Source: Thiobacillus sp. UBA6918 (GTDB taxonomy: Bacteria; Pseudomonadota; Gammaproteobacteria; Burkholderiales; Thiobacillaceae). Taken from it: a stretch of DNA of 7,417 nucleotides. The notes under the pieces are model-generated. The model did no database searches and had not been told where the DNA came from. It was given only the letters and a program-made list of their open reading frames with translations. The translations under genes and the position numbers were made by a program. Shown piece after piece: positions 1 through 6,415 of this stretch. Position 1 is the first letter of the stretch. Each line of letters opens with the position of its first letter. The stretch lies in NCBI GenBank assembly GCA_002450925.1, contig DKAU01000056.1, positions 711 through 8,127 on the forward strand, in the 5' to 3' direction.

Positions 1-177
1 CAGGAAACCCTGGCCGAGCTTGAGCATGGCTTCAAGTTCAACGATGCCGTGCTGCGCCATCTCATCATCAACAAGGATGAAGCAGTGACCGGACCTTCTC
101 CGATGATGAAGGAAGAAAAGGCCCGCTCAATGCTGGAAGGCGAAGCCAAGTCCGAGTCTGAAGGCGCTGCTGCCTGA
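1..177 (+). CDS. rpsF: 30S ribosomal protein S6, C-terminal part (5' end outside window)
   Basis: Reading frame 1 is open from the window edge to a TGA at 175-177 and encodes the last 58 residues of S6, a primary/secondary 30S assembly protein that binds 16S rRNA as a heterodimer with S18. The segment LRHLIINKDEAVTGPSP matches the conserved final beta strand region of bacterial S6, where the LR-HL-I- pattern is typical. The tail after it, rich in Glu, Lys, Ser and Ala and ending EGAAA, is the usual poorly conserved acidic C-terminus. The S18 partner is encoded just downstream at 466, with priB between, as in most beta- and gammaproteobacteria. Any promoter or S6:S18 autoregulatory leader lies upstream of the window. 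Identity is secure from both sequence and context. Confidence 0.95.
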   Translation, partial: QETLAELEHGFKFNDAVLRHLIINKDEAVTGPSPMMKEEKARSMLEGEAKSESEGAAA

Positions 178-178
178 C

Positions 179-460
179 TTGGATAACCGGCTCGTTCTAG
201 ACGGAGAGATCGCAAACCTGGAACCCCTGCGCTTCAACCCTGCCGGCATACCAATTGCCCGGGCAACGTTGAAGCACCAGTCGAAACAGTCAGGACAGTT
301 GATGCAATGTGAACTGACTGTGGCAGCCCAGGGGGAAACCGCGAAAAAGCTGGCCAGCCTTAAACCGGGTAGCCAGGTAAAAGCGACAGGATCGATTACC
401 CGACTAGGCGCGAACAGCCGAAACCTGATTATGTGGATTGAACAATTTACCGAGGAATAA
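179..460 (+). CDS. priB: Primosomal replication protein N (PriB)
   Basis: Encodes a 93-residue single-domain OB-fold protein. PriB is a dimeric ssDNA-binding protein that stabilises PriA on DNA and helps reload DnaB at stalled forks. The opening MDNRLVLDGEI resembles the start of E. coli PriB (MTNRLVLSG), and the PAGIPIARATLKHQSKQ stretch (residues 21-37) is the conserved strand-loop region. E. coli PriB is about 104 residues, so this copy is slightly shorter. The start is TTG at 179, chosen because the conserved N-terminus begins exactly there and no in-frame ATG occurs before residue 42. The only upstream purine run (GAAGG, 160-164) is too distant to be a good Shine-Dalgarno site. The start lies one base after the rpsF stop, so translation probably depends on ribosomes finishing rpsF. 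Identity rests on N-terminal resemblance plus the invariant position between rpsF and rpsR. Confidence 0.93.
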   Translation: MDNRLVLDGEIANLEPLRFNPAGIPIARATLKHQSKQSGQLMQCELTVAAQGETAKKLASLKPGSQVKATGSITRLGANSRNLIMWIEQFTEE

Positions 461-465
461 GCAAA

Positions 466-741
466 ATGCCCCGTCCTACTGGAAAAAAAGATAGCAGACC
501 CCGCCGCGACAGCGGCAACCGTGGCCTTTTCAAGCGCCGCAAATTTTGCCGCTTCACCGCAGAAGGCGTGAAAGAAGTGGATTACAAGGATGTCGACGTG
601 CTGAAAGAATTCATCACCGAAAACGGCAAGATCATTCCTGCCCGCATCACTGGCACTAAGGCCCATTACCAGCGCCAACTGTCCGCCGCCATCAAGCGTG
701 CCCGCTTCCTGGCTCTGCTGCCCTACACCGACCTGCACTAA
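466..741 (+). CDS. rpsR: 30S ribosomal protein S18
   Basis: Encodes 91 residues. The core from FKRRKFCRFTAEGV (about residue 22) through VDYKDVDVLKEFI, GKIIPARITGTKAHYQRQL and IKRARFLALLPYTD is the full S18 signature. S18 partners S6 on the platform of the 30S subunit. E. coli S18 is 75 residues. The extra length is a basic N-terminal extension starting MPRPTGKK, which I recall from Burkholderia-type S18, so it supports a betaproteobacterial host and is not a misplaced start. The ATG at 466 has a good ribosome binding site, GAGGAA at 452-457, inside the last codons of priB; the gap between the genes is 5 bases. The gene sits in the rpsF-priB-rpsR-rplI operon. Confidence 0.97.
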   Translation: MPRPTGKKDSRPRRDSGNRGLFKRRKFCRFTAEGVKEVDYKDVDVLKEFITENGKIIPARITGTKAHYQRQLSAAIKRARFLALLPYTDLH

Positions 742-751
742 GGAGACCGCG

Positions 752-1201
752 ATGCAAGTTATTCTGATGGAAAAAGTGGTCAACCTCGGCAACCTCGGAG
801 ACGTGGTCAAGGTCAAGGACGGCTACGCCCGCAATTATCTGATTCCTGGCGGCCATGCCAAGCGTGCCACCGAATCCAACATTGCCGAGTTTGAAGCACG
901 CCGTGCAGAACTGGAAAAAGAGCAGGCCGAGAAACTGGTCGCTGCCCAGGGCCGTGCCGAAAAACTGGAAGGCCTGATGATTCAGATTACCCAGAAAGCC
1001 GGTGTTGATGGCCGCCTGTTCGGTTCTGTCGGCAATGCCGACATCGCTGACGCACTGAAAGCGCAGGGCCACGACGTGGCCAAGAGCGAAGTGCGCTTGC
1101 CCGAAGGCCCGTTCAAGGCGATCGGTGACTATCCGGTGGTTCTGTCTCTGCACACCGACGTGTTGGCCAACATCACGGTGTCTGTGCTGGGCGAGCATTG
1201 A
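752..1201 (+). CDS. rplI: 50S ribosomal protein L9
   Basis: Encodes 149 residues, the normal L9 length. MQVILMEKVVNLGNLGDVV and the following segment hold the L9 signature: G13, G16, V21, G24-Y25, N28-Y29-L30 and G34. The N-terminal domain (about 1-50) binds 23S rRNA domain V. A long charged helix follows (about 42-75, rich in Glu, Arg, Lys and Ala), then the C-terminal domain with GVDGRLFGSV (residues 84-93), which projects from the L1 side of the ribosome and affects frame maintenance. The frame stays open upstream to an ATG at 698, but that would add 18 residues unlike any L9 and overlap rpsR; the ATG at 752 has an AGGAG site at about 741-745 and gives the conserved N-terminus. It is the last gene before a strong terminator. 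Confidence 0.97.
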   Translation: MQVILMEKVVNLGNLGDVVKVKDGYARNYLIPGGHAKRATESNIAEFEARRAELEKEQAEKLVAAQGRAEKLEGLMIQITQKAGVDGRLFGSVGNADIADALKAQGHDVAKSEVRLPEGPFKAIGDYPVVLSLHTDVLANITVSVLGEH

Positions 1202-1219
1202 TCGCTGCTTGGTGCAGAA

Positions 1220-1245
1220 AAAAAGGCCGCGTAAGCGGCCTTTTT
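1220..1245 (+). terminator. Rho-independent terminator of the ribosomal operon
   Basis: A perfect stem GGCCGC (1225-1230) / GCGGCC (1235-1240) is closed by the loop GTAA, a GNRA-type tetraloop. It is flanked by an A run (1218-1224) and a T run (1241-1245) that can extend the pairing to 11 bp. It starts 18 bases after the rplI stop, which fits termination of the rpsF-rplI transcript. The A tract on the left would become a U run for transcripts arriving from the right, so it could work in both directions, although no minus-strand gene nearby needs it. Confidence 0.92.
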
Positions 1246-1321
1246 CATATGTGTCGGCGGTAATGTTGCCCTGCGACGGGTTCTGCACCGGCTATACATG
1301 TCTTTTCCACAGGCTTTCCTC

Positions 1322-1349
1322 TAGACCCAACGCTTCACAGGGGTAGAAT
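1322..1349 (+). promoter_or_regulatory. Candidate sigma-70 promoter for dnaB
   Basis: A TAGAAT hexamer (1344-1349, 5 of 6 to TATAAT) lies 16 bases after TAGACC (1322-1327, 4 of 6 to TTGACA). The site is between the rplI terminator and dnaB, where a promoter is expected. Transcription from it would begin near 1355-1357, almost on the dnaB ATG at 1356, which would give a leaderless or nearly leaderless mRNA. An alternative -10, TATACA at 1293-1298, would give a normal leader but has no good -35 at proper spacing. This is sequence inference only. Confidence 0.4.
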
Positions 1350-1355
1350 GCACGC

Positions 1356-2756
1356 ATGGCTTCCGTCTATTCGCTGAACACCAACGGTACCCCCGATAAC
1401 GCTTTATCGGCACTGAAATTGCCGCCTCACTCGCTGGAAGCCGAGCAGGCGGTTCTGGGCGGATTGCTTCTGGAGAATGGCGCATGGGACCGCATTGCCG
1501 ATCAGGTCGGTGAGTCGGATTTTTATCGCCAGGATCATAGACAGCTTTTACGTGCGATCACGCGGCTGATTGCCGAGAACAAACCGGCCGATGTTGTGAC
1601 CGTGGCCGAGCTGCTGGAATCCATGGGTGAGCTTGAGGGTATAGGCGGGCTGCCGTACCTGGTTTCGCTCACCAGCAACACCCCTTCAGCAGCCAACATC
1701 CGTCGTTATGCAGAAATCGTCAGGGAGCGCGCTGTGCTGCGCAAACTGGTGGAAACCGCCACGACCATTGCCGACTCGGCTTACGCACCAGCGGGCAAAA
1801 GCGCTGGGCAATTGCTTGATGAAGCTGAAGCAAGGATTTTCGAGATCGCCGAATCCGGCTCGCGCAGCAATCAGGGTTTCCAGGAAATCCAACCCTTGTT
1901 GCGTTCTGCGGTGGAACGGATTGACGAGCTATACCATCGCGACAACCCCAGTGAAGTCACCGGCATTCCCACCGGCTATGTGGATATCGACCGCATGACC
2001 TCTGGTTTGCAGCCGGGCGATCTGGTTATTGTTGCGGGCCGCCCGTCCATGGGTAAAACTGCATTTTCGCTCAACATCGCCGAGCATGTGGCGCTCGATG
2101 CTGGCCTTCCTGTCGCAGTGTTCTCTATGGAAATGGGTGCGCAGCAACTGGTGATGCGGATGATCGGTTCCGTCGGCAGGCTGGACCAGCACAAGTTAAG
2201 AATCGGTCAACTCAAGGATGACGACTGGCAGCGACTGACCTACGCATTGGGCAAGTTGAACGAAGCACCTTTCTACATTGACGAAACGCCAGCGTTGAAT
2301 GCGCTTGAGCTGCGCGCACGCGCACGGCGGCTTATGCGCACCTGCGGCGGCAAGCTGGGTTTGGTGGTGGTCGACTACCTTCAGTTGATGTCGTCTTCGA
2401 GCCAGGGCGAAAACCGCGCCACGGAAATTTCCGAAATCTCGCGATCTTTGAAAGCGCTGGCCAAGGAGCTCAACTGCCCGGTGGTGGCGCTGTCGCAGTT
2501 GAATCGTTCACTGGAGCAGCGTCCCAACAAGCGCCCGGTCATGTCCGACCTGCGCGAATCCGGCGCCATCGAACAGGATGCCGATGTCATCATGTTCATC
2601 TACCGTGATGAAGTCTACAACCCGGAAAGTCAGGACAAGGGCAAGGCAGAAATCATCATTGGCAAGCAACGTAATGGTCCCATCGGCATGGTGCCGCTGG
2701 CATTCATCGGCGAGAACACGCGCTTCGAGAACCTCGCCTATACCGGCGGTTATTAA
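1356..2756 (+). CDS. dnaB: Replicative DNA helicase DnaB
   Basis: Encodes 466 residues, close to the family's usual 450-470. DnaB is the hexameric 5'-3' helicase that unwinds the fork and recruits primase. The N-terminal collar domain (about 20-125) starts with PPHSLEAEQAVLGGLL. After a linker the RecA-like motor domain begins near residue 200. Walker A is GRPSMGKT (228-235, K234). The SMEM segment carries the catalytic glutamate (E259), Walker B is LVVVDYLQL (D340), the SQLNRSLE segment (380-387) is the motif-3 glutamine region, and GKQRNGP (436-442, R439) holds the arginine finger. All key residues are present, with no intein or truncation. The ATG at 1356 is the only reasonable start; AGGGG at 1339-1343 could be a Shine-Dalgarno site but sits 12 bases away. 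A terminator upstream separates dnaB from the ribosomal operon, and alr follows with no gap. Confidence 0.98.
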   Translation: MASVYSLNTNGTPDNALSALKLPPHSLEAEQAVLGGLLLENGAWDRIADQVGESDFYRQDHRQLLRAITRLIAENKPADVVTVAELLESMGELEGIGGLPYLVSLTSNTPSAANIRRYAEIVRERAVLRKLVETATTIADSAYAPAGKSAGQLLDEAEARIFEIAESGSRSNQGFQEIQPLLRSAVERIDELYHRDNPSEVTGIPTGYVDIDRMTSGLQPGDLVIVAGRPSMGKTAFSLNIAEHVALDAGLPVAVFSMEMGAQQLVMRMIGSVGRLDQHKLRIGQLKDDDWQRLTYALGKLNEAPFYIDETPALNALELRARARRLMRTCGGKLGLVVVDYLQLMSSSSQGENRATEISEISRSLKALAKELNCPVVALSQLNRSLEQRPNKRPVMSDLRESGAIEQDADVIMFIYRDEVYNPESQDKGKAEIIIGKQRNGPIGMVPLAFIGENTRFENLAYTGGY

Positions 2757-3815
2757 ATGCGCCCTACCTTGGCGCGCATTTCATTTGCTGCGCTGGCGCA
2801 CAACCTTGAATTGGCGCGTCAGTATGCAGGCGGCGCCAAAATCCTCTCAGTCATCAAAGCCAATGCCTATGGCCATGGATTGAATCGCGCGGCAAAAGCG
2901 CTGCAAGCCTCCGATGGCTTTGCCGTGCTCAATATCGAAGAAGCGGTGAAGCTCAGGCAGATGGGTATCGAGAAACCCATCCTCATGCTCGAAGGCCCGT
3001 TCGATGCAGACGAAATGAGCGCCTATTCGGAACTTAACCTCATACCCGTCTTGCATGCCGAGCACCAACTGGAATGGCTGAAGCTGTCTGGCGAACCCCT
3101 GGATGTTTTTCTCAAGTTCAATAGCGGCATGAACCGGCTGGGATTTCCACTTTCTGAAATGGAAGTAGTGCTTGCCAAAGTCCATGCTCATGCGCAGGCC
3201 GAACAGATCACGCTGATGACGCATTTCGCCACTGCAGATGAGGACATGGGTACCGATTGGCAGTGGCATCGCTTCATCGAAAAGGCTCAGTCCTTCAATT
3301 TGCCTATTTCCGCAGCCAACTCGGCTGCCACGCTTCGCCATCAGGAAACCCATGGTAACTGGGTGCGCCCCGGCATCATGCTCTACGGCTCCTCGCCCTT
3401 TGCCGATGTCAGCGCGGCAGAACTTGGCCTCAAACCCGCAATGACCCTGCAATCCGAAATCATTTCTGTTCAAGCCATCAAGCCTGGAGAAGGGCTGGGT
3501 TACGGACTCACCTACATGGCTGATGAAAGCACGCGCATCGGCATTGTCGCCTGTGGCTACGCAGACGGTTATCCTCGCCACGCACCGACTGGAACGCCAG
3601 TATTGGTCAGCGGACATCGCACCCACACCTTGGGGCGTGTTTCCATGGACATGCTGGCCGTGGATATCAGCAATATCCCTGAGGCCAGTGTCGGCAGCCA
3701 TGTTGTTCTGTGGGGCGAAGGCATGCCGGTGGATGAAGTTGCACGTGCTGCAGGGACTGTCAGTTACGAATTGTTGTGTGCGTTGGCACCGAGGGTCGCG
3801 GTGAAAGAGGAATAG
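2757..3815 (+). CDS. alr: Alanine racemase (PLP-dependent)
   Basis: Encodes 352 residues, normal for the family. It interconverts L- and D-alanine in the cytoplasm and supplies D-Ala for peptidoglycan. The PLP lysine is K34 in VIKANAYGHG (32-41). The second catalytic base, a tyrosine contributed by the partner subunit, is Y249 in GYGLTY (248-253). NWVRPGIMLYG (201-211), GYADGYPR (267-274), TLGRVSMDM (291-299) and the C-terminal APRV are conserved family blocks. The N-terminal TIM barrel spans about 1-225 and the C-terminal beta domain the rest. The ATG directly abuts the dnaB stop (TAAATG) and has no clear Shine-Dalgarno site, so translation is probably coupled to dnaB. The dnaB-alr order is common in beta- and gammaproteobacteria and favours the biosynthetic alr over catabolic dadX; no dadA lies nearby. 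Confidence 0.97.
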   Translation: MRPTLARISFAALAHNLELARQYAGGAKILSVIKANAYGHGLNRAAKALQASDGFAVLNIEEAVKLRQMGIEKPILMLEGPFDADEMSAYSELNLIPVLHAEHQLEWLKLSGEPLDVFLKFNSGMNRLGFPLSEMEVVLAKVHAHAQAEQITLMTHFATADEDMGTDWQWHRFIEKAQSFNLPISAANSAATLRHQETHGNWVRPGIMLYGSSPFADVSAAELGLKPAMTLQSEIISVQAIKPGEGLGYGLTYMADESTRIGIVACGYADGYPRHAPTGTPVLVSGHRTHTLGRVSMDMLAVDISNIPEASVGSHVVLWGEGMPVDEVARAAGTVSYELLCALAPRVAVKEE

Positions 3816-3845
3816 AACAGCATTCCTGCATTACACCCAAATCAT

Positions 3846-5048
3846 TTGAAATCGCTCCCCATTCCCTGGTTGGTCCTGCTTGGTTCGCTCGTCGCCATTG
3901 GGCCACTGTCCATCGATATGTATCTCCCTGCTTTCCCGACAGTGGAAAGGGAACTACATGCGCTGCCAGGATCCATTGAATACACGCTGGCGAGCTTCTT
4001 CATCGGCATGGCGCTGGGGCAATTATTCTACGGGCCTTTGAGTGATCGATTCGGTCGTCGCCGGCCCTTGATGGCAGGACTATTTCTCTACAGCGTGGCG
4101 TCACTGGCATGTGCTTACGCTCTAAATGTGCACATGTTGGTGGTGATGAGATTCCTGGAGGCTCTTGGTGGCTGTGCAGGCATGGTCATTACACGCGCAG
4201 TGATCCGGGATCGCTGTGGTGCGCGTGATGCGGCACGCGCTTTTTCCATGCTGATACTGGTAATGGGGCTGGCACCGATACTGGCGCCGCTCATTGGCGG
4301 TGTTGTGTTGACCTGGCTCGGCTGGCGCGAGATATTCCTGCTGTTGTCGCTGTATGGCGCCATGGCTTTATTGGCTGTCTACCATGGTTTGCCTGAAACA
4401 CACGACATCACTCACGAACCACCGCTGAGTATCGGCAGGGTGTTTGGAAATTATGGAAGGTTGCTTGTTTCTCGCAGCTTTATTGGTTATACCCTGGCTG
4501 GCGGGTTTGCCTTTGCCGGCATGTTCGCCTATATAGCAGGCTCTCCTTTCGTATTAATCGAGTTGAGTGGCATTCCTGCACAGCATTTCGGTTGGGTGTT
4601 TGGCTTGAATGCAATGGGCTTTGTCCTCATCAGCCAAGTCAACGCCCAACTTCTTAAAAAACATAATCTGACTCGCATGTTGCATCATGCCCTTTGGCTA
4701 CCAGCCCTGTCTGGTGTTGCACTGGCTTTGGCAGGAATGACTGACTGGCTGGTTTTGCCGCTTATCTTGACGGGCTTCTTCGTTTACGTATCCAGTCTGG
4801 GGTTTATTGGACCCAATGCCACTGCGGCTGCGCTTGCCACTCATGGGCAGCAGGCAGGGTCGGCTTCGGCATTGATGGGTGCGCTGCAATTTGGCATTGC
4901 AACGGTGGCTGGATCGATGGTGGGTATATGGCATGACGGCACGTCACGGCCGCTGACGCTGGTAATGGCTTTCTGCGGCGTTGGTGCCTTGCTGGTACAC
5001 CGTTGGCTGGCGGTGCCGATTAGGCATGAGGAGCACTTGGCCGATTAA
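3846..5048 (+). CDS. MFS drug-efflux transporter, Bcr/CflA family
   Basis: Encodes 400 residues with 12 evident hydrophobic segments (roughly 8-27, 47-66, 75-95, 97-118, 134-157, 161-180, 213-233, 246-268, 282-298, 301-324, 340-360, 370-390). It is an inner-membrane proton-driven exporter of the drug:H+ antiporter-1 type. LSIDMYLPAFP (21-31) is the TM1 block shared with E. coli Bcr, GPLSDRFGRRRP (63-74) is MFS motif A, and APILAPLIGG (143-152) is the antiporter motif C region. GFAFAGMFAY (220-229) also resembles Bcr. The substrate cannot be predicted; Bcr relatives export bicyclomycin, sulfonamides or dipeptides. The start is TTG at 3846, since the alr stop lies in the same frame 11 codons upstream and no ATG intervenes; no clear Shine-Dalgarno site is visible. 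It follows alr by 30 bases, so it probably reads from the dnaB-alr transcript. Confidence 0.93.
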   Translation: MKSLPIPWLVLLGSLVAIGPLSIDMYLPAFPTVERELHALPGSIEYTLASFFIGMALGQLFYGPLSDRFGRRRPLMAGLFLYSVASLACAYALNVHMLVVMRFLEALGGCAGMVITRAVIRDRCGARDAARAFSMLILVMGLAPILAPLIGGVVLTWLGWREIFLLLSLYGAMALLAVYHGLPETHDITHEPPLSIGRVFGNYGRLLVSRSFIGYTLAGGFAFAGMFAYIAGSPFVLIELSGIPAQHFGWVFGLNAMGFVLISQVNAQLLKKHNLTRMLHHALWLPALSGVALALAGMTDWLVLPLILTGFFVYVSSLGFIGPNATAAALATHGQQAGSASALMGALQFGIATVAGSMVGIWHDGTSRPLTLVMAFCGVGALLVHRWLAVPIRHEEHLAD

Positions 5049-5347
5049 GTTTGACATCGCACAGGCTTGGCTTCTTCGCCTGTAAAACATTCTGTATGGC
5101 GCATGCCGTCGATGAGCATGCCAACATCAAATTCATCCACGGCCTGATTGAGCAGGCGCTCGAAGCGCTGAGGATCGACCACGCCTTCGTACACTTCCAT
5201 CCACAAACTGGGTTCGTCGAGCTTTTTCAACAATCGCCCGGTAACGCCGCTGCGGCAACCGAGCCTAGCCATCATCGAGCGCACGAGCGTTTCGGCTTCA
5301 ACCGCTTCTTTTTCACTGACGCGATAGTAGATGTAATAGTGGTTCAA
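5045..5347 (-). CDS. DUF4936 family small protein, translationally coupled to ygfZ
   Basis: A 100-residue cytoplasmic protein with no signal or membrane segment. It looks like the DUF4936 family, known to me mainly from betaproteobacteria and without an assigned function. Visible conserved blocks are YYIYYRV (4-10), LWMEVYEGV (48-56) and the C-terminal GMRHTECF (81-88). The likely start is TTG (minus strand, bases 5347-5345), which overlaps the ygfZ stop as TTGA. This start lets the protein begin at NHYYIYYRV, where the family similarity starts. The frame is open 138 codons further upstream, but that stretch lies in ygfZ and is out of frame with it, so it is a shadow. The tight overlap argues for a job linked to YgfZ or at least fixed stoichiometry. 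Its stop overlaps that of the convergent efflux gene. Confidence 0.82.
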   Translation of the reverse strand: MNHYYIYYRVSEKEAVEAETLVRSMMARLGCRSGVTGRLLKKLDEPSLWMEVYEGVVDPQRFERLLNQAVDEFDVGMLIDGMRHTECFTGEEAKPVRCQT

Positions 5348-6378
5348 GGAAGCGGGTAGGGCTGTGCCTTGAGAGTCAGCGCAGGGCCCTCCAGGGATTT
5401 CCAGTGGATGGGCTGTTTGGATGCGACACTCTCGATCTGCGCTACGGCTAGCAGGTCGAAGCCGCCTCCGGGTGCAGGTGCGGCATTGACCACCATGCCC
5501 GAAGCCTGACCATTCATGTCTGGCGTGAAGAGGCTGTCGCCAGCGGCAGGGGCCTCGTTGCTGTCGAGATGCGCGAGATACATGCGGCGTTTGAGCTTGC
5601 CCAGATACTGGGTGCGCGCGACGATTTCCTGTCCGGGGTAGCAGCCCTTCTGGAAGCTGACGCCGCCGACCACTTCCCAATTGACCATCTGCGGTACGAA
5701 TTCTTCCTGTGTTGCGGCGGTGATCATGGGAATGCCATTGGAAAGCCGCAGCCAATCCCACACAGCTGTACCAACGGGTGTAGCGTGTTTGGCCAGCGTT
5801 GCCCAGATGTCGGGTGCTTTTTCAACCGCAATGGACAGTACGAACTTGTCTTCGCCGATGCGAACGGTCAGGCCTTCCTGGTTTGTCTGGGTTTTCATTG
5901 CACCATCCGGCATGGGCAGCCCGGCTTCAACGATGGCCGCAACGGCCTGTGGGCCTGCCAGCACGAGTCGTACATTCTCGTCGGTGGCATCGCGCGCGGT
6001 GACTTTCGAACGCAGGATGAACATTTTCAGGCGCTTGAGGGCGCTTTCACGAATATCGCCTGACATCTGCATGCAGGTATCGGCACCGCTTTTCCACATC
6101 AGGAAGTTGGACAGCATGCGGCCTTTGGGTGAACAGTAGCCGTTCCATTCTGCCCCATCGGCATGCAGGCCGCGCACGTCATTGGTGAGCTGGTTTTGCA
6201 AAAACTCGGCAGTGTCGTCACCGGAAAACGCCAACAGGCCAAGCTGGGACAAGTCGGCCATGATGGTGCTACCTTGTGCCGCTGCCAGTTCGTCAGCGGG
6301 TTTGCCAAAGTCCAGTACGCGGTCTTCAGCAATACGCGCACCCTGTTGGGTTAGAAAATCTTGCCAGTTGGAAATCAT
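5344..6378 (-). CDS. ygfZ: Folate-binding YgfZ protein (iron-sulfur cluster maintenance)
   Basis: Encodes 344 residues (E. coli YgfZ is 326). YgfZ is a GcvT-like, tetrahydrofolate-binding cytoplasmic protein needed for full activity of some iron-sulfur enzymes such as MiaB, and it resists oxidative stress. The diagnostic motif FQKGCYPGQEIVART occupies 242-256, with the key cysteine C246 inside KGCYPGQE; the neighbouring TQYLGKLKRRMY completes the family signature. The N-terminal GcvT-like part includes LLAFSGDDTAEFLQNQLTND (48-67) and GYCSPKGRML (80-89). The ATG at 6378-6376 has an AAGGA site (minus strand, 6393-6389) with 10-base spacing. The gene heads a two-gene minus-strand unit with the DUF4936 gene and diverges from ygfX across 37 bases, an arrangement reminiscent of enterobacterial ygfZ next to sdhE-ygfX. 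Confidence 0.95.
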   Translation of the reverse strand: MISNWQDFLTQQGARIAEDRVLDFGKPADELAAAQGSTIMADLSQLGLLAFSGDDTAEFLQNQLTNDVRGLHADGAEWNGYCSPKGRMLSNFLMWKSGADTCMQMSGDIRESALKRLKMFILRSKVTARDATDENVRLVLAGPQAVAAIVEAGLPMPDGAMKTQTNQEGLTVRIGEDKFVLSIAVEKAPDIWATLAKHATPVGTAVWDWLRLSNGIPMITAATQEEFVPQMVNWEVVGGVSFQKGCYPGQEIVARTQYLGKLKRRMYLAHLDSNEAPAAGDSLFTPDMNGQASGMVVNAAPAPGGGFDLLAVAQIESVASKQPIHWKSLEGPALTLKAQPYPLP

Positions 6379-6389
6379 GGTGGTGCAAT
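6361..6389 (+). promoter_or_regulatory. Candidate promoter for ygfX
   Basis: TTGCCA (6361-6366, 5 of 6 to the -35 consensus) and TGCAAT (6384-6389, 4 of 6 to the -10) are separated by 17 bases. Transcription would start near 6396 and give a leader of about 20 bases that contains the GGA ribosome-binding element at 6405-6407. The -35 lies inside the first codons of ygfZ. This is a pattern match in the right place, without further proof. Confidence 0.35.
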
Positions 6390-6408
6390 CCTTGTATGAA
6401 TGCCGGAA

Positions 6409-6414
6409 ATTTTA
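6409..6414 (-). promoter_or_regulatory. Candidate -10 element of the ygfZ promoter
   Basis: On the minus strand TAAAAT (bases 6414-6409, 5 of 6 to TATAAT) would start transcription near 6402, giving a leader of about 24 bases that includes the AAGGA site of ygfZ. I see no good -35 at the right distance. The element sits just before the ygfX start codon, so expression of the two divergent genes could interfere. Confidence 0.3.
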
Positions 6415-6415
6415 C

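Noticed and set aside
698..751. Upstream ATG that would lengthen L9 by 18 residues
   Set aside because: It overlaps rpsR, lacks a ribosome binding site and breaks the conserved L9 N-terminus at 752.
127..816. Long minus-strand open frame across rpsF, priB and rpsR
   Set aside because: It spans three well-identified plus-strand genes and shows no domain; a shadow.
692..1288. Minus-strand open frame opposite rplI running through the terminator
   Set aside because: It covers L9 and its terminator hairpin and has no family-like sequence.
2847..3701. Long minus-strand open frame (284 codons) opposite alr
   Set aside because: alr on the other strand has every catalytic motif; the antisense frame has no recognisable domain and is a by-product of codon bias.
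5348..5761. Upstream extension of the DUF4936 frame within ygfZ (138 extra codons)
   Set aside because: The stretch is out of frame with ygfZ, whose motifs are intact there, and reads as low-quality protein; similarity to DUF4936 begins only at the TTG overlapping the ygfZ stop.
5569..6139. Plus-strand open frames of 152-164 codons opposite ygfZ
   Set aside because: YgfZ motifs are intact on the minus strand; these are shadows.
6400..6410. ATGCCGGAAAT shared (inverted) with the region near 7338-7348
   Set aside because: Only 11 bases, with one copy in the right-edge partial coding region; likely chance.
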